A stretch of 28,491 bases of DNA, from contig JAGKWY010000040.1 of the NCBI GenBank assembly GCA_021151625.1, positions 1 through 28,491 on the forward strand. Reading direction: 5' to 3'. Both the position numbers and the translations under genes were made by a program. The notes under the pieces are model-generated. The model worked only from the letters and a program-made list of their open reading frames with translations. It did not search any database and was not told the DNA's origin. Origin of the DNA: Gammaproteobacteria bacterium (GTDB lineage: Bacteria > Pseudomonadota > Gammaproteobacteria > Pseudomonadales > Cellvibrionaceae). Below, piece by piece: positions 1 through 7,181 of this stretch; the stretch's first letter is position 1, and the number at the start of each line of letters is the position of its first letter.

Positions 1-1
1 T

Positions 2-21
2 CCGCTCAGTTTTTAAGCGGA
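2..21. other. Short hairpin before dusB
   Basis: CCGCT at 2-6 can pair with AGCGG at 16-20 (one more pair at the edges), closing a loop that contains a run of five T. It could be the end of a terminator for a gene left of the window or part of the dusB leader. There is no T-run after the stem, so the assignment is weak. Confidence 0.3.
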
Positions 22-79
22 GTGATTCCGATAAAACCAGCCTTTATGGCGCAACGGCAAACAAGCGTAATCACAACAC

Positions 80-1069
80 GTGTTTAATATTGGCCCCTAT
101 TGCATAGATTCCAAAGTCATACTCGCCCCTATGGCGGGTGTCACTGACCGGCCATTTCGCCAATTGTGCCGCTCGCTGGGTGCCGGTTTAGTGGTATCGG
201 AAATGCTCACGGCAGACTCCAGCCTCTGGAGCAGTCGTAAAAGTAGCCTGCGCATGGATCACACTGGCGAAGTTGAGCCAATTGCAGTGCAAATTGCCGG
301 CGGCGATCCGGAAATGATGGCGGAAGCGGCGCGTCTTAACGCTGCTAACGGTGCCCAGATTATTGATATCAATATGGGTTGCCCGGCCAAAAAAGTATGC
401 AAGAAAGTCGCGGGATCGGCCCTGCTCAAAGACGAGCAACTCGTAACCGAAATTCTGCACGCCGTGGTGAACTCAGTGGACATTCCCGTCACATTGAAAT
501 TTCGCACCGGCTGGAGCAACGAACAACGCAACGCTGTGCGTATTGCACAGATTGCCGAAGCTGCAGGCATACAAGCCCTCGCACTTCACGGTCGCACTCG
601 CGCTGATGCCTTTTTGGGGGATGCTGAGTACGACACCATCGCCAGCGTAGTTAACGCCGTGAGAATTCCGGTGTTTGCCAATGGCGATATAGATTCACCG
701 CAAAAAGCCAAAGCTGTGTTGGATCACACAGGTGCCGCTGCAGTGATGATTGGGCGAGCCGCGCAAGGTCGCCCCTGGATCTTCCGGGAAATTGCGCATT
801 ACCTGCGTACCGGTGAGCAATTACCCGAACCATCCCTGGTGGAAGTCAGGGATATTTTATGTACCCATCTGTGTGAGCTGTACCGTTTTTATGGTGAGTT
901 TATGGGGCCGCGTATCGCGCGCAAACATGCGAGCTGGTATTTGCAGACAGTCCCTGGCAGCGAAGTATTTCGCAAAACCTTTAACGCTATAGATAACGCA
1001 GAAGAACAACAAACCAGCATTCAAAATTTCTTTGAACAGCTGCTTACGAAAGAGGAAAAAGCCGCATGA
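80..1069 (+). CDS. dusB: tRNA-dihydrouridine synthase B
   Basis: This FMN-dependent enzyme reduces uridine to dihydrouridine in the D-loop of tRNAs, using NADPH, in the cytoplasm. The 329-residue length fits the family. The N-terminal APMAGVTDRPF phosphate/FMN-barrel motif is at residues 16-26, the INMGCPAKKV motif with the catalytic Cys is at about 97-106 (C101), and IGRAAQGRPW lies in the C-terminal half of the barrel before the helical tRNA-binding domain. The start is GTG at 80: an in-frame TAA lies at 68-70 and the next ATG would cut into the barrel. No clear ribosome site is visible. The stop TGA overlaps the ATG of the fis remnant (ATGA), the usual gammaproteobacterial dusB-fis arrangement. 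The identification is secure; only the start is less so. Confidence 0.96.
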   Translation: MFNIGPYCIDSKVILAPMAGVTDRPFRQLCRSLGAGLVVSEMLTADSSLWSSRKSSLRMDHTGEVEPIAVQIAGGDPEMMAEAARLNAANGAQIIDINMGCPAKKVCKKVAGSALLKDEQLVTEILHAVVNSVDIPVTLKFRTGWSNEQRNAVRIAQIAEAAGIQALALHGRTRADAFLGDAEYDTIASVVNAVRIPVFANGDIDSPQKAKAVLDHTGAAAVMIGRAAQGRPWIFREIAHYLRTGEQLPEPSLVEVRDILCTHLCELYRFYGEFMGPRIARKHASWYLQTVPGSEVFRKTFNAIDNAEEQQTSIQNFFEQLLTKEEKAA

Positions 1070-1198
1070 ATACCGCAACTTTCTTTGCTGAATCAACCCC
1101 AGCACAAGCTGCCAACCAACAACCCCCGTGCTGCACAAGTATTGGGCTTGAACCGTGGCACTCTGCGTAAAAAATTGAAGCAATACGGCCTGCTGTAA
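1066..1198 (+). pseudogene. fis: fis remnant with internal deletion and frameshift
   Basis: Fis is a small nucleoid protein that bends DNA and activates rRNA promoters. The expected position directly after dusB is occupied, but the gene is only 133 nt instead of about 300. Read from ATG 1066, the first 17 or so codons (MNTATFFAESTPAQA) look like a Fis N-terminus, then the frame ends at TAA 1168-1170 after 34 codons. The Fis helix-turn-helix tail (GLNRGTLRKKLKQYGLL, stop 1196-1198) is intact but in another frame, the same frame as dusB. About 160 nt covering the dimerisation helices are missing. In the tail frame a TTG at 1085 could start a 37-residue peptide, which would be only the DNA-binding helix pair. 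A real deletion and an assembly error both remain possible. Confidence 0.85.
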
Positions 1199-1224
1199 TT
1201 TTTCCAGCGCCGCATGGCAACTAA

Positions 1225-1256
1225 AAAAGGGGTGGTAATTCGTTTCCACCCCTTTT
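1225..1256 (+). terminator. Intrinsic terminator after dusB-fis
   Basis: AAAAGGGGTGG (1225-1235) pairs perfectly with CCACCCCTTTT (1246-1256) around a 10-nt loop. The A/T flanks make it usable on both strands. It separates the dusB-fis unit from purH, which therefore needs its own promoter in 1257-1340. Confidence 0.85.
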
Positions 1257-1340
1257 GCTTTTTAGCAACGCTTATTTTTTGTATGCCCGTTTTCCGCTTT
1301 AACTTTCCACCTACAACTTTTACATCTACAGGAATTGTGT

Positions 1341-2918
1341 ATGTCTACTTCTGATCTTGTTGCGGTAAAACGCGCCCTTATCAGTGTCTCGGATAAAACC
1401 GGTATTGTTGAATTTGCCCAAGCATTACATGCTCAAGGCGTAGAAATTTTATCAACCGGTGGCACCTTTAAATTACTCACCGATAACAAGATCCCTGCGA
1501 TTGAAGTTTCTGACTACACCGGCTTCCCGGAAATGATGGACGGCCGCGTAAAAACCCTGCACCCAAAAGTACACGGTGGCATTTTGGGCCGTCGAGGAAT
1601 TGATGAAGGCGTAATGTCACAACACGGCATCAATGCAATTGATATGGTGGTTGTGAATTTGTATCCGTTTGAAAAAACGGTCGCTAATAAAGATTGCTCA
1701 TTGGAAGACGCTGTAGAAAATATTGATATTGGCGGCCCTACCATGGTCCGCGCAGCGGCAAAAAACCACGCGCATGTAAATATCGTGGTTAATGCTTCTG
1801 ACTACGCCACTATTCTTGCAGAAATGAAAGCCAATAACGGCAGCACCTCATTAAAAACCCGTTTCGATTTAGCCATTAAAGCTTATGAACACACCGCGGC
1901 TTACGACGGCGCCATTGCCAATTATTTTGGTCGCTTGGTAGAAGGCGGCAGCGCTGATTTCCCGCGCACCTTCAACACCCAATTTATCAAAGCGCAAGAA
2001 ATGCGTTACGGCGAAAACCCGCATCAAAAAGCGGCTTTCTACGTAGAAAAAAATCCACAAGAAGTGGGCATTGCTTCGGCAAAACAATTGCAAGGCAAAG
2101 AGCTGTCTTACAACAACGTTGCCGATACCGACGCCGCACTGGAAACCGTAAAATCATTTAGCGAACCTGCATGCGTTATTGTTAAACACGCAAACCCTTG
2201 CGGTGTTGCAGTAGCAGAATCGATTAAACACGCTTACGACCTGGCCTACTCTACCGACAGTGAATCCGCCTTCGGGGGCATCATTGCTTTCAACCGCGAA
2301 CTGGATGCAGAAACTGCCAAAGCAATCGTTGAGCGTCAGTTCGTAGAAGTAATTATCGCACCAAGCGTTTCTGCAGAGGCTATCGAAGTTGTAAAAGCAA
2401 AACAAAACGTACGCTTGCTGGCAACTGGCGAGTGGAGTTCAGTTCGCGTCAAAGGTTTGGATTACAAACGCGTTAACGGTGGATTGTTAGTGCAAGATCG
2501 CGATGACGGTATCATCACCGAAAGCGATTTGAAAATTGTCACCAAGCGTGCACCAACTCCAGCAGAAATCCAGGATTTATTGTTCGCCTGGAAAGTTGCC
2601 AAGTTTGTAAAATCCAATGCGATTATTTATGCAAAACACCAACATACCATCGGTGTTGGTGCCGGCCAAATGAGCCGCGTAAATTCCGCGCGTATCGCTG
2701 CCATTAAAGCAGAACACGCAGACCTGCAAGTTGCCGGCTCCGTAATGGCTTCCGACGCTTTCTTCCCCTTCCGCGATGGCATTGATAACGCCGCTAAAGT
2801 GGGTATTGCTGCGGTAATCCAGCCCGGCGGCTCAATGCGCGATGCAGAAGTTATCGCAGCCGCCGACGAACACGGCATGGCCATGGTATTCACCGGTATG
2901 CGTCACTTTAGACATTAA
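1341..2918 (+). CDS. purH: Bifunctional AICAR transformylase / IMP cyclohydrolase
   Basis: PurH catalyses the last two steps of de novo IMP synthesis: formylation of AICAR with 10-formyl-THF and ring closure of FAICAR. The N-terminal MGS-like cyclohydrolase domain shows SVSDKTGI near the start and the KTLHPKVHGG motif around residues 64-73. The transformylase domain has the KHANPCGVA signature and ends in FTGMRHFRH. ATG at 1341 is preceded by AGGA at 1330-1333 with good spacing; an in-frame TTG two codons upstream is less likely. The length (525 residues) is normal. It lies upstream of purD, with a REP-type element between the two genes. Confidence 0.98.
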   Translation: MSTSDLVAVKRALISVSDKTGIVEFAQALHAQGVEILSTGGTFKLLTDNKIPAIEVSDYTGFPEMMDGRVKTLHPKVHGGILGRRGIDEGVMSQHGINAIDMVVVNLYPFEKTVANKDCSLEDAVENIDIGGPTMVRAAAKNHAHVNIVVNASDYATILAEMKANNGSTSLKTRFDLAIKAYEHTAAYDGAIANYFGRLVEGGSADFPRTFNTQFIKAQEMRYGENPHQKAAFYVEKNPQEVGIASAKQLQGKELSYNNVADTDAALETVKSFSEPACVIVKHANPCGVAVAESIKHAYDLAYSTDSESAFGGIIAFNRELDAETAKAIVERQFVEVIIAPSVSAEAIEVVKAKQNVRLLATGEWSSVRVKGLDYKRVNGGLLVQDRDDGIITESDLKIVTKRAPTPAEIQDLLFAWKVAKFVKSNAIIYAKHQHTIGVGAGQMSRVNSARIAAIKAEHADLQVAGSVMASDAFFPFRDGIDNAAKVGIAAVIQPGGSMRDAEVIAAADEHGMAMVFTGMRHFRH

Positions 2919-2929
2919 TAATTGCTTTT

Positions 2930-3026
2930 GTAGGTTGGTGGTGAGCTTGCGAACCCCAACAATGGTTACGGTTAGATGGTCATGTTGGGGATCGTTCCTC
3001 AGCCTACGCGGCGCGCCCCAACCTAC
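2930..3026. repeat. REP/BIME-type inverted pair between purH and purD
   Basis: One unit runs from GTAGGTTGG (2930) to GAACCCCAAC (2960) and can fold on itself. A second, inverted unit runs from GTTGGGGATC (2984) to CCCCAACCTAC (3026). Both begin, on their own strands, with the GTAG head typical of REP sequences mobilised by RAYT (TnpREP) transposases. The pair sits in the intergenic space of an operon, the usual place for such elements, and may stabilise mRNA ends or modulate purD expression. The assignment rests on structure and motif; other genomic copies cannot be seen in this window. Confidence 0.75.
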
Positions 3027-3054
3027 ATGAACACCTTAAAAAGATATCCAATTT

Positions 3055-4341
3055 ATGAACGTATTAATTATTGGCAGCGGCGGACGTGAACATGCACTTG
3101 CATGGAAAGCTGCGCAAAGCACACAAGTTGAAAAAGTATTTGTTGCTCCAGGCAATGCAGGTACTGCACTGGAAGCAAAATTGGAAAACGTTGCTATCGA
3201 CGTGTTGAATTTTGAAGCACTGGCAAATTTTGCTGAACAAAACAATGTTGGCCTCACCATTGTTGGCCCGGAAGTTCCACTGGTTGCCGGTGTGGTAGAT
3301 TATTTTCAAGCGCGCAAATTATTGTGCTTCGGCCCGAGTAAAGGTGCAGCGCAATTGGAAGGCTCGAAAGCCTTTACTAAAGATTTCCTTGCACGCCACA
3401 AAATCCCTACTGCGGATTACCAAAATTTTATCGAAGTCGAACCTGCCCTCGCTTACCTGCGTGAGAAAGGTGCACCTATTGTGATTAAGGCCGACGGCCT
3501 CGCCGCCGGCAAAGGTGTAATTGTTGCTGAAACCCTGCAACAAGCAGAAGACGCTGTGCGCGATATGCTGTCCGGCAACGCCTTCGGTGATGCAGGTTGC
3601 CGCGTAGTTATTGAAGAATTTTTGGCTGGCGAAGAAGCCAGCTTTATTGTGATGGTCGATGGCAAAAATGTTTTGCCAATGGCGACCAGCCAGGATCACA
3701 AACGCGTAGGCGATGGCGACACCGGCCCCAACACTGGTGGTATGGGCGCTTACTCACCTGCGCCTGTAGTGACTCAAGCAGTACACGATCGCGTAATGAA
3801 AGAAATCATTTACCCAACAGTGAATGGCATGGCTGCCGAAGGTAATACCTACGTCGGCTTTTTGTATGCAGGCTTGATGATTGACGCAGCAGGCAATTCA
3901 AAAGTTATCGAATATAACTGTCGTTTTGGCGATCCGGAAACTCAACCGATTATGTTGCGTTTGCAATCAGATTTGGTGGGGCTGTGTTTAGCTGCACTAA
4001 AAGGTGATTTGGATAAAACCACAGCTGATTGGGATTCACGTGCATCTGTAGGTGTTGTGTTAGCCGCTGGTGGTTATCCCGATAGCTACAACAAGGGCGA
4101 TGTAATTTCCGGTTTACCAACCACTGAAGTAGCTGGCGAAAAAGCTTTCCACGCTGGTACTGCACAAAAAGATGGCGACACTGTAACTAATGGTGGCCGT
4201 GTACTTTGCGCAACCGCCTTGGGCAACAGCGTTTCAGAAGCGCAACAACGCGCTTACAAGCTCGCCGAAAAAATTAGCTGGAACGGAATGTTTTATCGTA
4301 AGGATATTGCTTACCGTGCAATCGCACGCGAGCAATATTAG
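3055..4341 (+). CDS. purD: Phosphoribosylamine-glycine ligase (GAR synthetase)
   Basis: PurD joins glycine to 5-phosphoribosylamine with ATP in the second step of purine synthesis. The sequence has the N-terminal GSGGREHALAWK motif (residues 7-18), the IVGPEVPLVAG segment, the ATP-grasp region with IKADGLAAGKGV, and the signatures NTGGMGAYSPAP and EYNCRFGDPETQ. At 428 residues it has the normal length. ATG 3055 starts directly at the conserved N-terminus, although no good Shine-Dalgarno precedes it (AAAAAGATATCC only). It probably shares transcription with purH across the REP pair and is closed by a strong terminator. Confidence 0.98.
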   Translation: MNVLIIGSGGREHALAWKAAQSTQVEKVFVAPGNAGTALEAKLENVAIDVLNFEALANFAEQNNVGLTIVGPEVPLVAGVVDYFQARKLLCFGPSKGAAQLEGSKAFTKDFLARHKIPTADYQNFIEVEPALAYLREKGAPIVIKADGLAAGKGVIVAETLQQAEDAVRDMLSGNAFGDAGCRVVIEEFLAGEEASFIVMVDGKNVLPMATSQDHKRVGDGDTGPNTGGMGAYSPAPVVTQAVHDRVMKEIIYPTVNGMAAEGNTYVGFLYAGLMIDAAGNSKVIEYNCRFGDPETQPIMLRLQSDLVGLCLAALKGDLDKTTADWDSRASVGVVLAAGGYPDSYNKGDVISGLPTTEVAGEKAFHAGTAQKDGDTVTNGGRVLCATALGNSVSEAQQRAYKLAEKISWNGMFYRKDIAYRAIAREQY

Positions 4342-4351
4342 CATTTTTACG

Positions 4352-4380
4352 GGGGCATTTGTAAGGATTACAAATGCCCC
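4352..4380 (+). terminator. Intrinsic terminator of the pur unit
   Basis: GGGGCATTTGTAA (4352-4364) and TTACAAATGCCCC (4368-4380) form a perfect 13-bp stem with a 3-nt loop, 10 nt after the purD stop. The following tract (TGACATTGTATTATTG) is only moderately T-rich. Confidence 0.8.
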
Positions 4381-4523
4381 TGACATTGTATTATTGTGAA
4401 CTAAATACCACGCTTTTTACGAACTCCCTCGCCAAACTCTCGACCAAACCTTTCGCAAAACTCCCCGCCAGCAACTAGACTGAAAAGTATAAATTCATCC
4501 AGCTATGGTATTACGGAGGAGTT

Positions 4524-5855
4524 ATGACATTACCATCCTGCGTTATTAAGGTATTCAATATCAGCATAGGGTTAGTAATATCTACCACTGCATGTGCCAC
4601 CTCATTCCAAATACTTGAACAAAGCCCTGCCCATTTGGGTAAAGCCTTCGCAGGTACTGCATCGGATGTTTCAGACGCAAGCAGCGTTTACTTTAATCCC
4701 GCCGCCATGGGGGAATTAACCGACACTAATATCACCCTTGGTCTCAATTCCATTTTTACCCGTTCGGAATTTAATAACAGTAACTCCAACACCAACGGCA
4801 TGCCCGGAAAAACAGATGAAACCGGCTATGTACCTAATTTTTATCTTACTCACTCCTTAGCTGAACGATTAACGTTTGGACTTGGTATTAATGCACCCTA
4901 TGGTTTAGCCAGTAAATATGAAGACGATTGGATGGGGCGTTACCTTGCCACTCATAGCGAATTGAAGATCCTCAATATTAACGCCGCATTCGCTATGCAG
5001 TTAGGTGATAACTGGTCGCTGGGACTAGGTGTTGATTATCAACAGGCAGAGGTCACACTTGAAAGCAAAGTGGATTCAACCCTCGGTATAAATCCACGCC
5101 CGACAACCGATTCAAACGCGCGTATTGAAGGAAATGATGGCAGCCTGGTGGCTGATGTAAGTTTATATTTCCAACCCTCCGCACAAACGCAATTGGGCTT
5201 GGTGTGGCGACAAGGCGGTGAGTTTGACCTGAAAGGCAAAGCAGTATTTACTGTAAACGCAGCATGCAGCCCAGGCGCCGGTTATCCCACCGGAGCACCG
5301 CCAGCCCCCACCACAGGAACAATTTGTGCAGCAACACTAAATTCGCTAGCCGGTAACGCAACCGCACAATTGGATTTACCCGATACACTCACGCTGAGCG
5401 CATCCCATCAGCTCAATAAAAATTGGTACATACATTCCGACATTGCATGGACTCAATGGAGCAATATCCAAACAGTTGATGTAATTAACTCTGGGAATAA
5501 TCGCACTGTGAGTCAATTGGAATTGGAGTACAAAGACACCATGCGCTATGCACTGGGTTTCAGTCACCAATCAATATCACCCTGGTCCTGGCGCTTTGGT
5601 ATTGCATTTGATGAAGCGCCCCAGACAGACCCTTTATTAGTAAATCCGCGCATTCCGGATCAGGATCGCATTTGGTTTAGTGCTGGATTTAATTACGAAT
5701 TTTCAAAAAGCCATTCACTCGATGTGGGTTATAGCCATATCAAGGTCGATAAAGCAAAAATCAATAATACTAACCCGCAAACAAAACACCATCTAGAAGG
5801 CGATTTTGATGCGGCTGTTAATATTCTTGGCATTCAGGGAAATTGGAAGTTTTAA
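4524..5855 (+). CDS. FadL/TodX-family outer-membrane transport protein
   Basis: The product is a 14-strand beta-barrel of the FadL family, which admits long-chain fatty acids or other hydrophobic compounds through the outer membrane. A signal peptide (about residues 1-25, ending TTACA-TSFQ) is followed by the hatch-forming N-terminus with LGKAFAG and the family NPAAM motif at about 57-61. Alternating amphipathic strands continue to the C-terminal NWKF, which ends in the aromatic residue typical of outer-membrane proteins. The length of 443 residues is usual. GGAGG lies just before ATG 4524. A loop near residues 245-275 carries two Cys and a Pro/Gly-rich insertion. It is a single-gene unit; the true substrate cannot be told from the sequence, so no symbol is given. 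Confidence 0.9.
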   Translation: MTLPSCVIKVFNISIGLVISTTACATSFQILEQSPAHLGKAFAGTASDVSDASSVYFNPAAMGELTDTNITLGLNSIFTRSEFNNSNSNTNGMPGKTDETGYVPNFYLTHSLAERLTFGLGINAPYGLASKYEDDWMGRYLATHSELKILNINAAFAMQLGDNWSLGLGVDYQQAEVTLESKVDSTLGINPRPTTDSNARIEGNDGSLVADVSLYFQPSAQTQLGLVWRQGGEFDLKGKAVFTVNAACSPGAGYPTGAPPAPTTGTICAATLNSLAGNATAQLDLPDTLTLSASHQLNKNWYIHSDIAWTQWSNIQTVDVINSGNNRTVSQLELEYKDTMRYALGFSHQSISPWSWRFGIAFDEAPQTDPLLVNPRIPDQDRIWFSAGFNYEFSKSHSLDVGYSHIKVDKAKINNTNPQTKHHLEGDFDAAVNILGIQGNWKF

Positions 5856-5935
5856 AGACGTTGAACGATTTCATCACCGAACCAATAATTTATAAGAAAA
5901 TCGGCGCATTATTTCATAAATTTCAACTTACAAAA

Positions 5936-5964
5936 GACAGCTTAATTAGGTTAATTAAGCTGTC
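5936..5964. terminator. Bidirectional terminator between fadL-like gene and Rhs island
   Basis: GACAGCTTAATTA (5936-5948) pairs with TAATTAAGCTGTC (5952-5964): a perfect 13-bp stem with a 3-nt loop. Read on the - strand it is followed by CTTTTG, and on the + strand by CGCTTTGG. It lies between two convergent genes and can serve both. Confidence 0.75.
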
Positions 5965-5983
5965 CGCTTTGGTATTTATCAAA

Positions 5984-6412
5984 TCAAGGATAACCAGCCA
6001 ACTTTTCAATCATATCCTGCAAAGATTTATACGAAGCCAGTTTTTCTTCGATTGTTTTGAAGTTTTCATGACTCTTTTTAAACCAACGAGGATGACTTTT
6101 GACTAAGGCCAGCACTTCAGCTTTAGCCTCTTCAAAGGTGATCTGCTGTGGTTCCGATAACTCAAACTCAACCCATGTTCCGTAATCATCAAATGGACGC
6201 ATAAATAATGTAAGTGGCGCCGTAATCAGATTACTCAGTAAAACATACCAATGAAAACTTCTTCTATACGACAACACTTTGAACTTTGTTGAATCAGAAT
6301 CAACAATAGTAAGATTTTCATAGAGCTTTCTTTTAACACTTTCTATTGTTCTTTTCTGAAGCCTTATTTGATTATCTGTATGCTGTATAAATTTTTCATT
6401 ATAAATCAACAC
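5984..6412 (-). CDS. Putative immunity protein of the orphan Rhs toxin tip
   Basis: The reading frame continues upstream to 6544, but that part is only a shadow of the toxin gene, so the real start is placed at GTG 6412 (or TTG 6409), giving about 142 residues. No named family was recognised. The middle has a hydrophobic stretch (WYVLLSNLITAPLTLFM), possibly a buried core or a short membrane segment, and the C-terminal third is charged and helical (KSHENFKTIEEKLASYKSLQDMIEKL). It overlaps the end of the toxin frame by 14 nt, the tight toxin-immunity spacing seen in Rhs/CDI modules. A second, truncated copy of its 3' end lies at 7016-7108. The immunity role is inferred from context only. The ribosome site is weak. 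Confidence 0.7.
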   Translation of the reverse strand: MLIYNEKFIQHTDNQIRLQKRTIESVKRKLYENLTIVDSDSTKFKVLSYRRSFHWYVLLSNLITAPLTLFMRPFDDYGTWVEFELSEPQQITFEEAKAEVLALVKSHPRWFKKSHENFKTIEEKLASYKSLQDMIEKLAGYP

Positions 6413-6980
6413 CGGAAACTTTAATTGCCGCACTTGCAGCCTCCGCCAAATCCTGCACCTCACCTGCTGTACCACCAGCCGCTCCACCCGCAGCTTGACC
6501 TTGTTTATACCAGGAAGGTGTTCCATACCACCATTGTTGTGCAAAGTTGTATTTTTCTTGGCCCTCCCACTTCCCCGTCATCCTCCGATGATTACCCTTA
6601 GGCATAGGGTTTAAATTCAGCGGATGATTTATAAGGTACTCAGGTATTTTCTTATTAAAGAAGTTGTTAAATTTTCCATTTATTTCAATAAACCAATGAT
6701 GCGCTTCCCATTTCTTTGCAGGTGCCACACCGGAATCGTTTATATATTTCCGATAACGTTGACTTACCGTTTTCCATTTTTTGCTCGATTCTTTCCATGT
6801 CATGTTTGAAACAGAATGCTTAAACGCATTCTTTGTGTAGGCCCTCCCAATCGAAGCACCCACACCGCTCACTGCTCCCATCGCTGCGCTCATACCCACT
6901 TGACTCCAATCAATGCTTTTAATCCCTTGACACGTCAGAAGGATCTTTAAAACGTAATGGATCACAACCGATGCATTCAT
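6399..6980 (-). CDS. Orphan Rhs C-terminal toxin tip (HNH/Endo VII-like, xHH)
   Basis: This 193-residue ORF is a stand-alone copy of the toxic tip of the large Rhs protein to its left in gene order. Homology starts at IDWSQVGMSAAMGAV (residue 23) and runs to GTPSWYKQGQAAGG. The glycine/alanine-rich segment at 27-48 could help translocation. The nuclease part shows EAHHW (His94-His95), NHPLNLNPMP and a later conserved His (NHRRM), the layout of HNH/Endo VII-superfamily polymorphic toxins with an xHH signature. The first 22 residues have no counterpart in the Rhs protein, and no ribosome site precedes ATG 6980, so it may be silent until recombined into an Rhs gene. Near its end the frame differs by one base from the Rhs version, giving an unrelated tail that overlaps the immunity gene. 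Confidence 0.75.
   Translation of the reverse strand: MNASVVIHYVLKILLTCQGIKSIDWSQVGMSAAMGAVSGVGASIGRAYTKNAFKHSVSNMTWKESSKKWKTVSQRYRKYINDSGVAPAKKWEAHHWFIEINGKFNNFFNKKIPEYLINHPLNLNPMPKGNHRRMTGKWEGQEKYNFAQQWWYGTPSWYKQGQAAGGAAGGTAGEVQDLAEAASAAIKVSGVDL
6799..6913 (-). repeat. 115-bp near-identical repeat, copy in orphan tip
   Basis: The segment matches 8109-8223 in the main rhs gene in direct orientation, with 4 differences by eye over 115 bp and no gaps. Flanking parts of the two toxin genes are much more divergent. This is the stretch over which a new toxin tip could recombine into the Rhs gene. Confidence 0.85.
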
Positions 6981-7005
6981 AAATTACCAATACATCGGTT
7001 GTGAT
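6961..7005. repeat. 13-bp inverted repeat at the start of the orphan tip
   Basis: ATCACAACCGATG (6961-6973) and CATCGGTTGTGAT (6993-7005) are perfect inverted copies 19 nt apart. The ATG of the orphan toxin (6980) is in the loop. It lies just after the stop of the immunity remnant on the - strand, so it may be that gene's old terminator, although no T-run follows. In RNA it would hold the toxin start codon in a hairpin loop. Confidence 0.6.
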
Positions 7006-7015
7006 ATTTATTGCA

Positions 7016-7108
7016 TCATGGATAACCACCAATATTTTCAATCATATCCTGCAAAGACTTATAGGACGCTAAATCTTCTTCGATAGCATTTAAATTTTCA
7101 TGACTTCT
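7016..7108 (-). pseudogene. Remnant of a second immunity gene (3' end)
   Basis: On the - strand, 30 codons before the TGA at 7016-7018 read RSHENLNAIEEDLASYKS followed by LQDMIENIGGYP. This closely matches the last 31 or so residues of the immunity protein at 5984-6412 (SHENFKTIEEKLASYKS...GYP). An in-frame TAA at 7109-7111 cuts it off, and nothing further upstream resembles the rest of the gene. It is the scar of a former toxin-immunity cassette. Confidence 0.85.
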
Positions 7109-7162
7109 TTAACAGCCACAATCACCAACTTTACGAAAATAGGTAGTTTTCTTGTTTAAACA

Positions 7163-7179
7163 ATCCAATTGAATTGGAT
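7163..7179. other. 17-bp palindrome after the SUKH gene
   Basis: ATCCAATTGAATTGGAT is a perfect palindrome around a central G, 3 nt beyond the stop of the SUKH-type gene. It could act as a weak terminator (hairpin ATCCA/TGGAT, then TTGTTT on the - strand) or be a protein-binding site. Confidence 0.4.
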
Positions 7180-7181
7180 AA

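Noticed and set aside
857..1249. Open frame of 130 codons on the - strand
   Set aside because: Antisense to dusB, the fis remnant and the terminator, with no family resemblance and no ribosome site.
3319..3699. Open frame of 126 codons on the - strand within purD
   Set aside because: Mirror of a well-conserved gene; no independent evidence.
6413..6544. N-terminal extension of the immunity frame
   Set aside because: Arg/Val-rich translation that is only another frame of the toxin's 3' end; the gene was started at 6412 instead.
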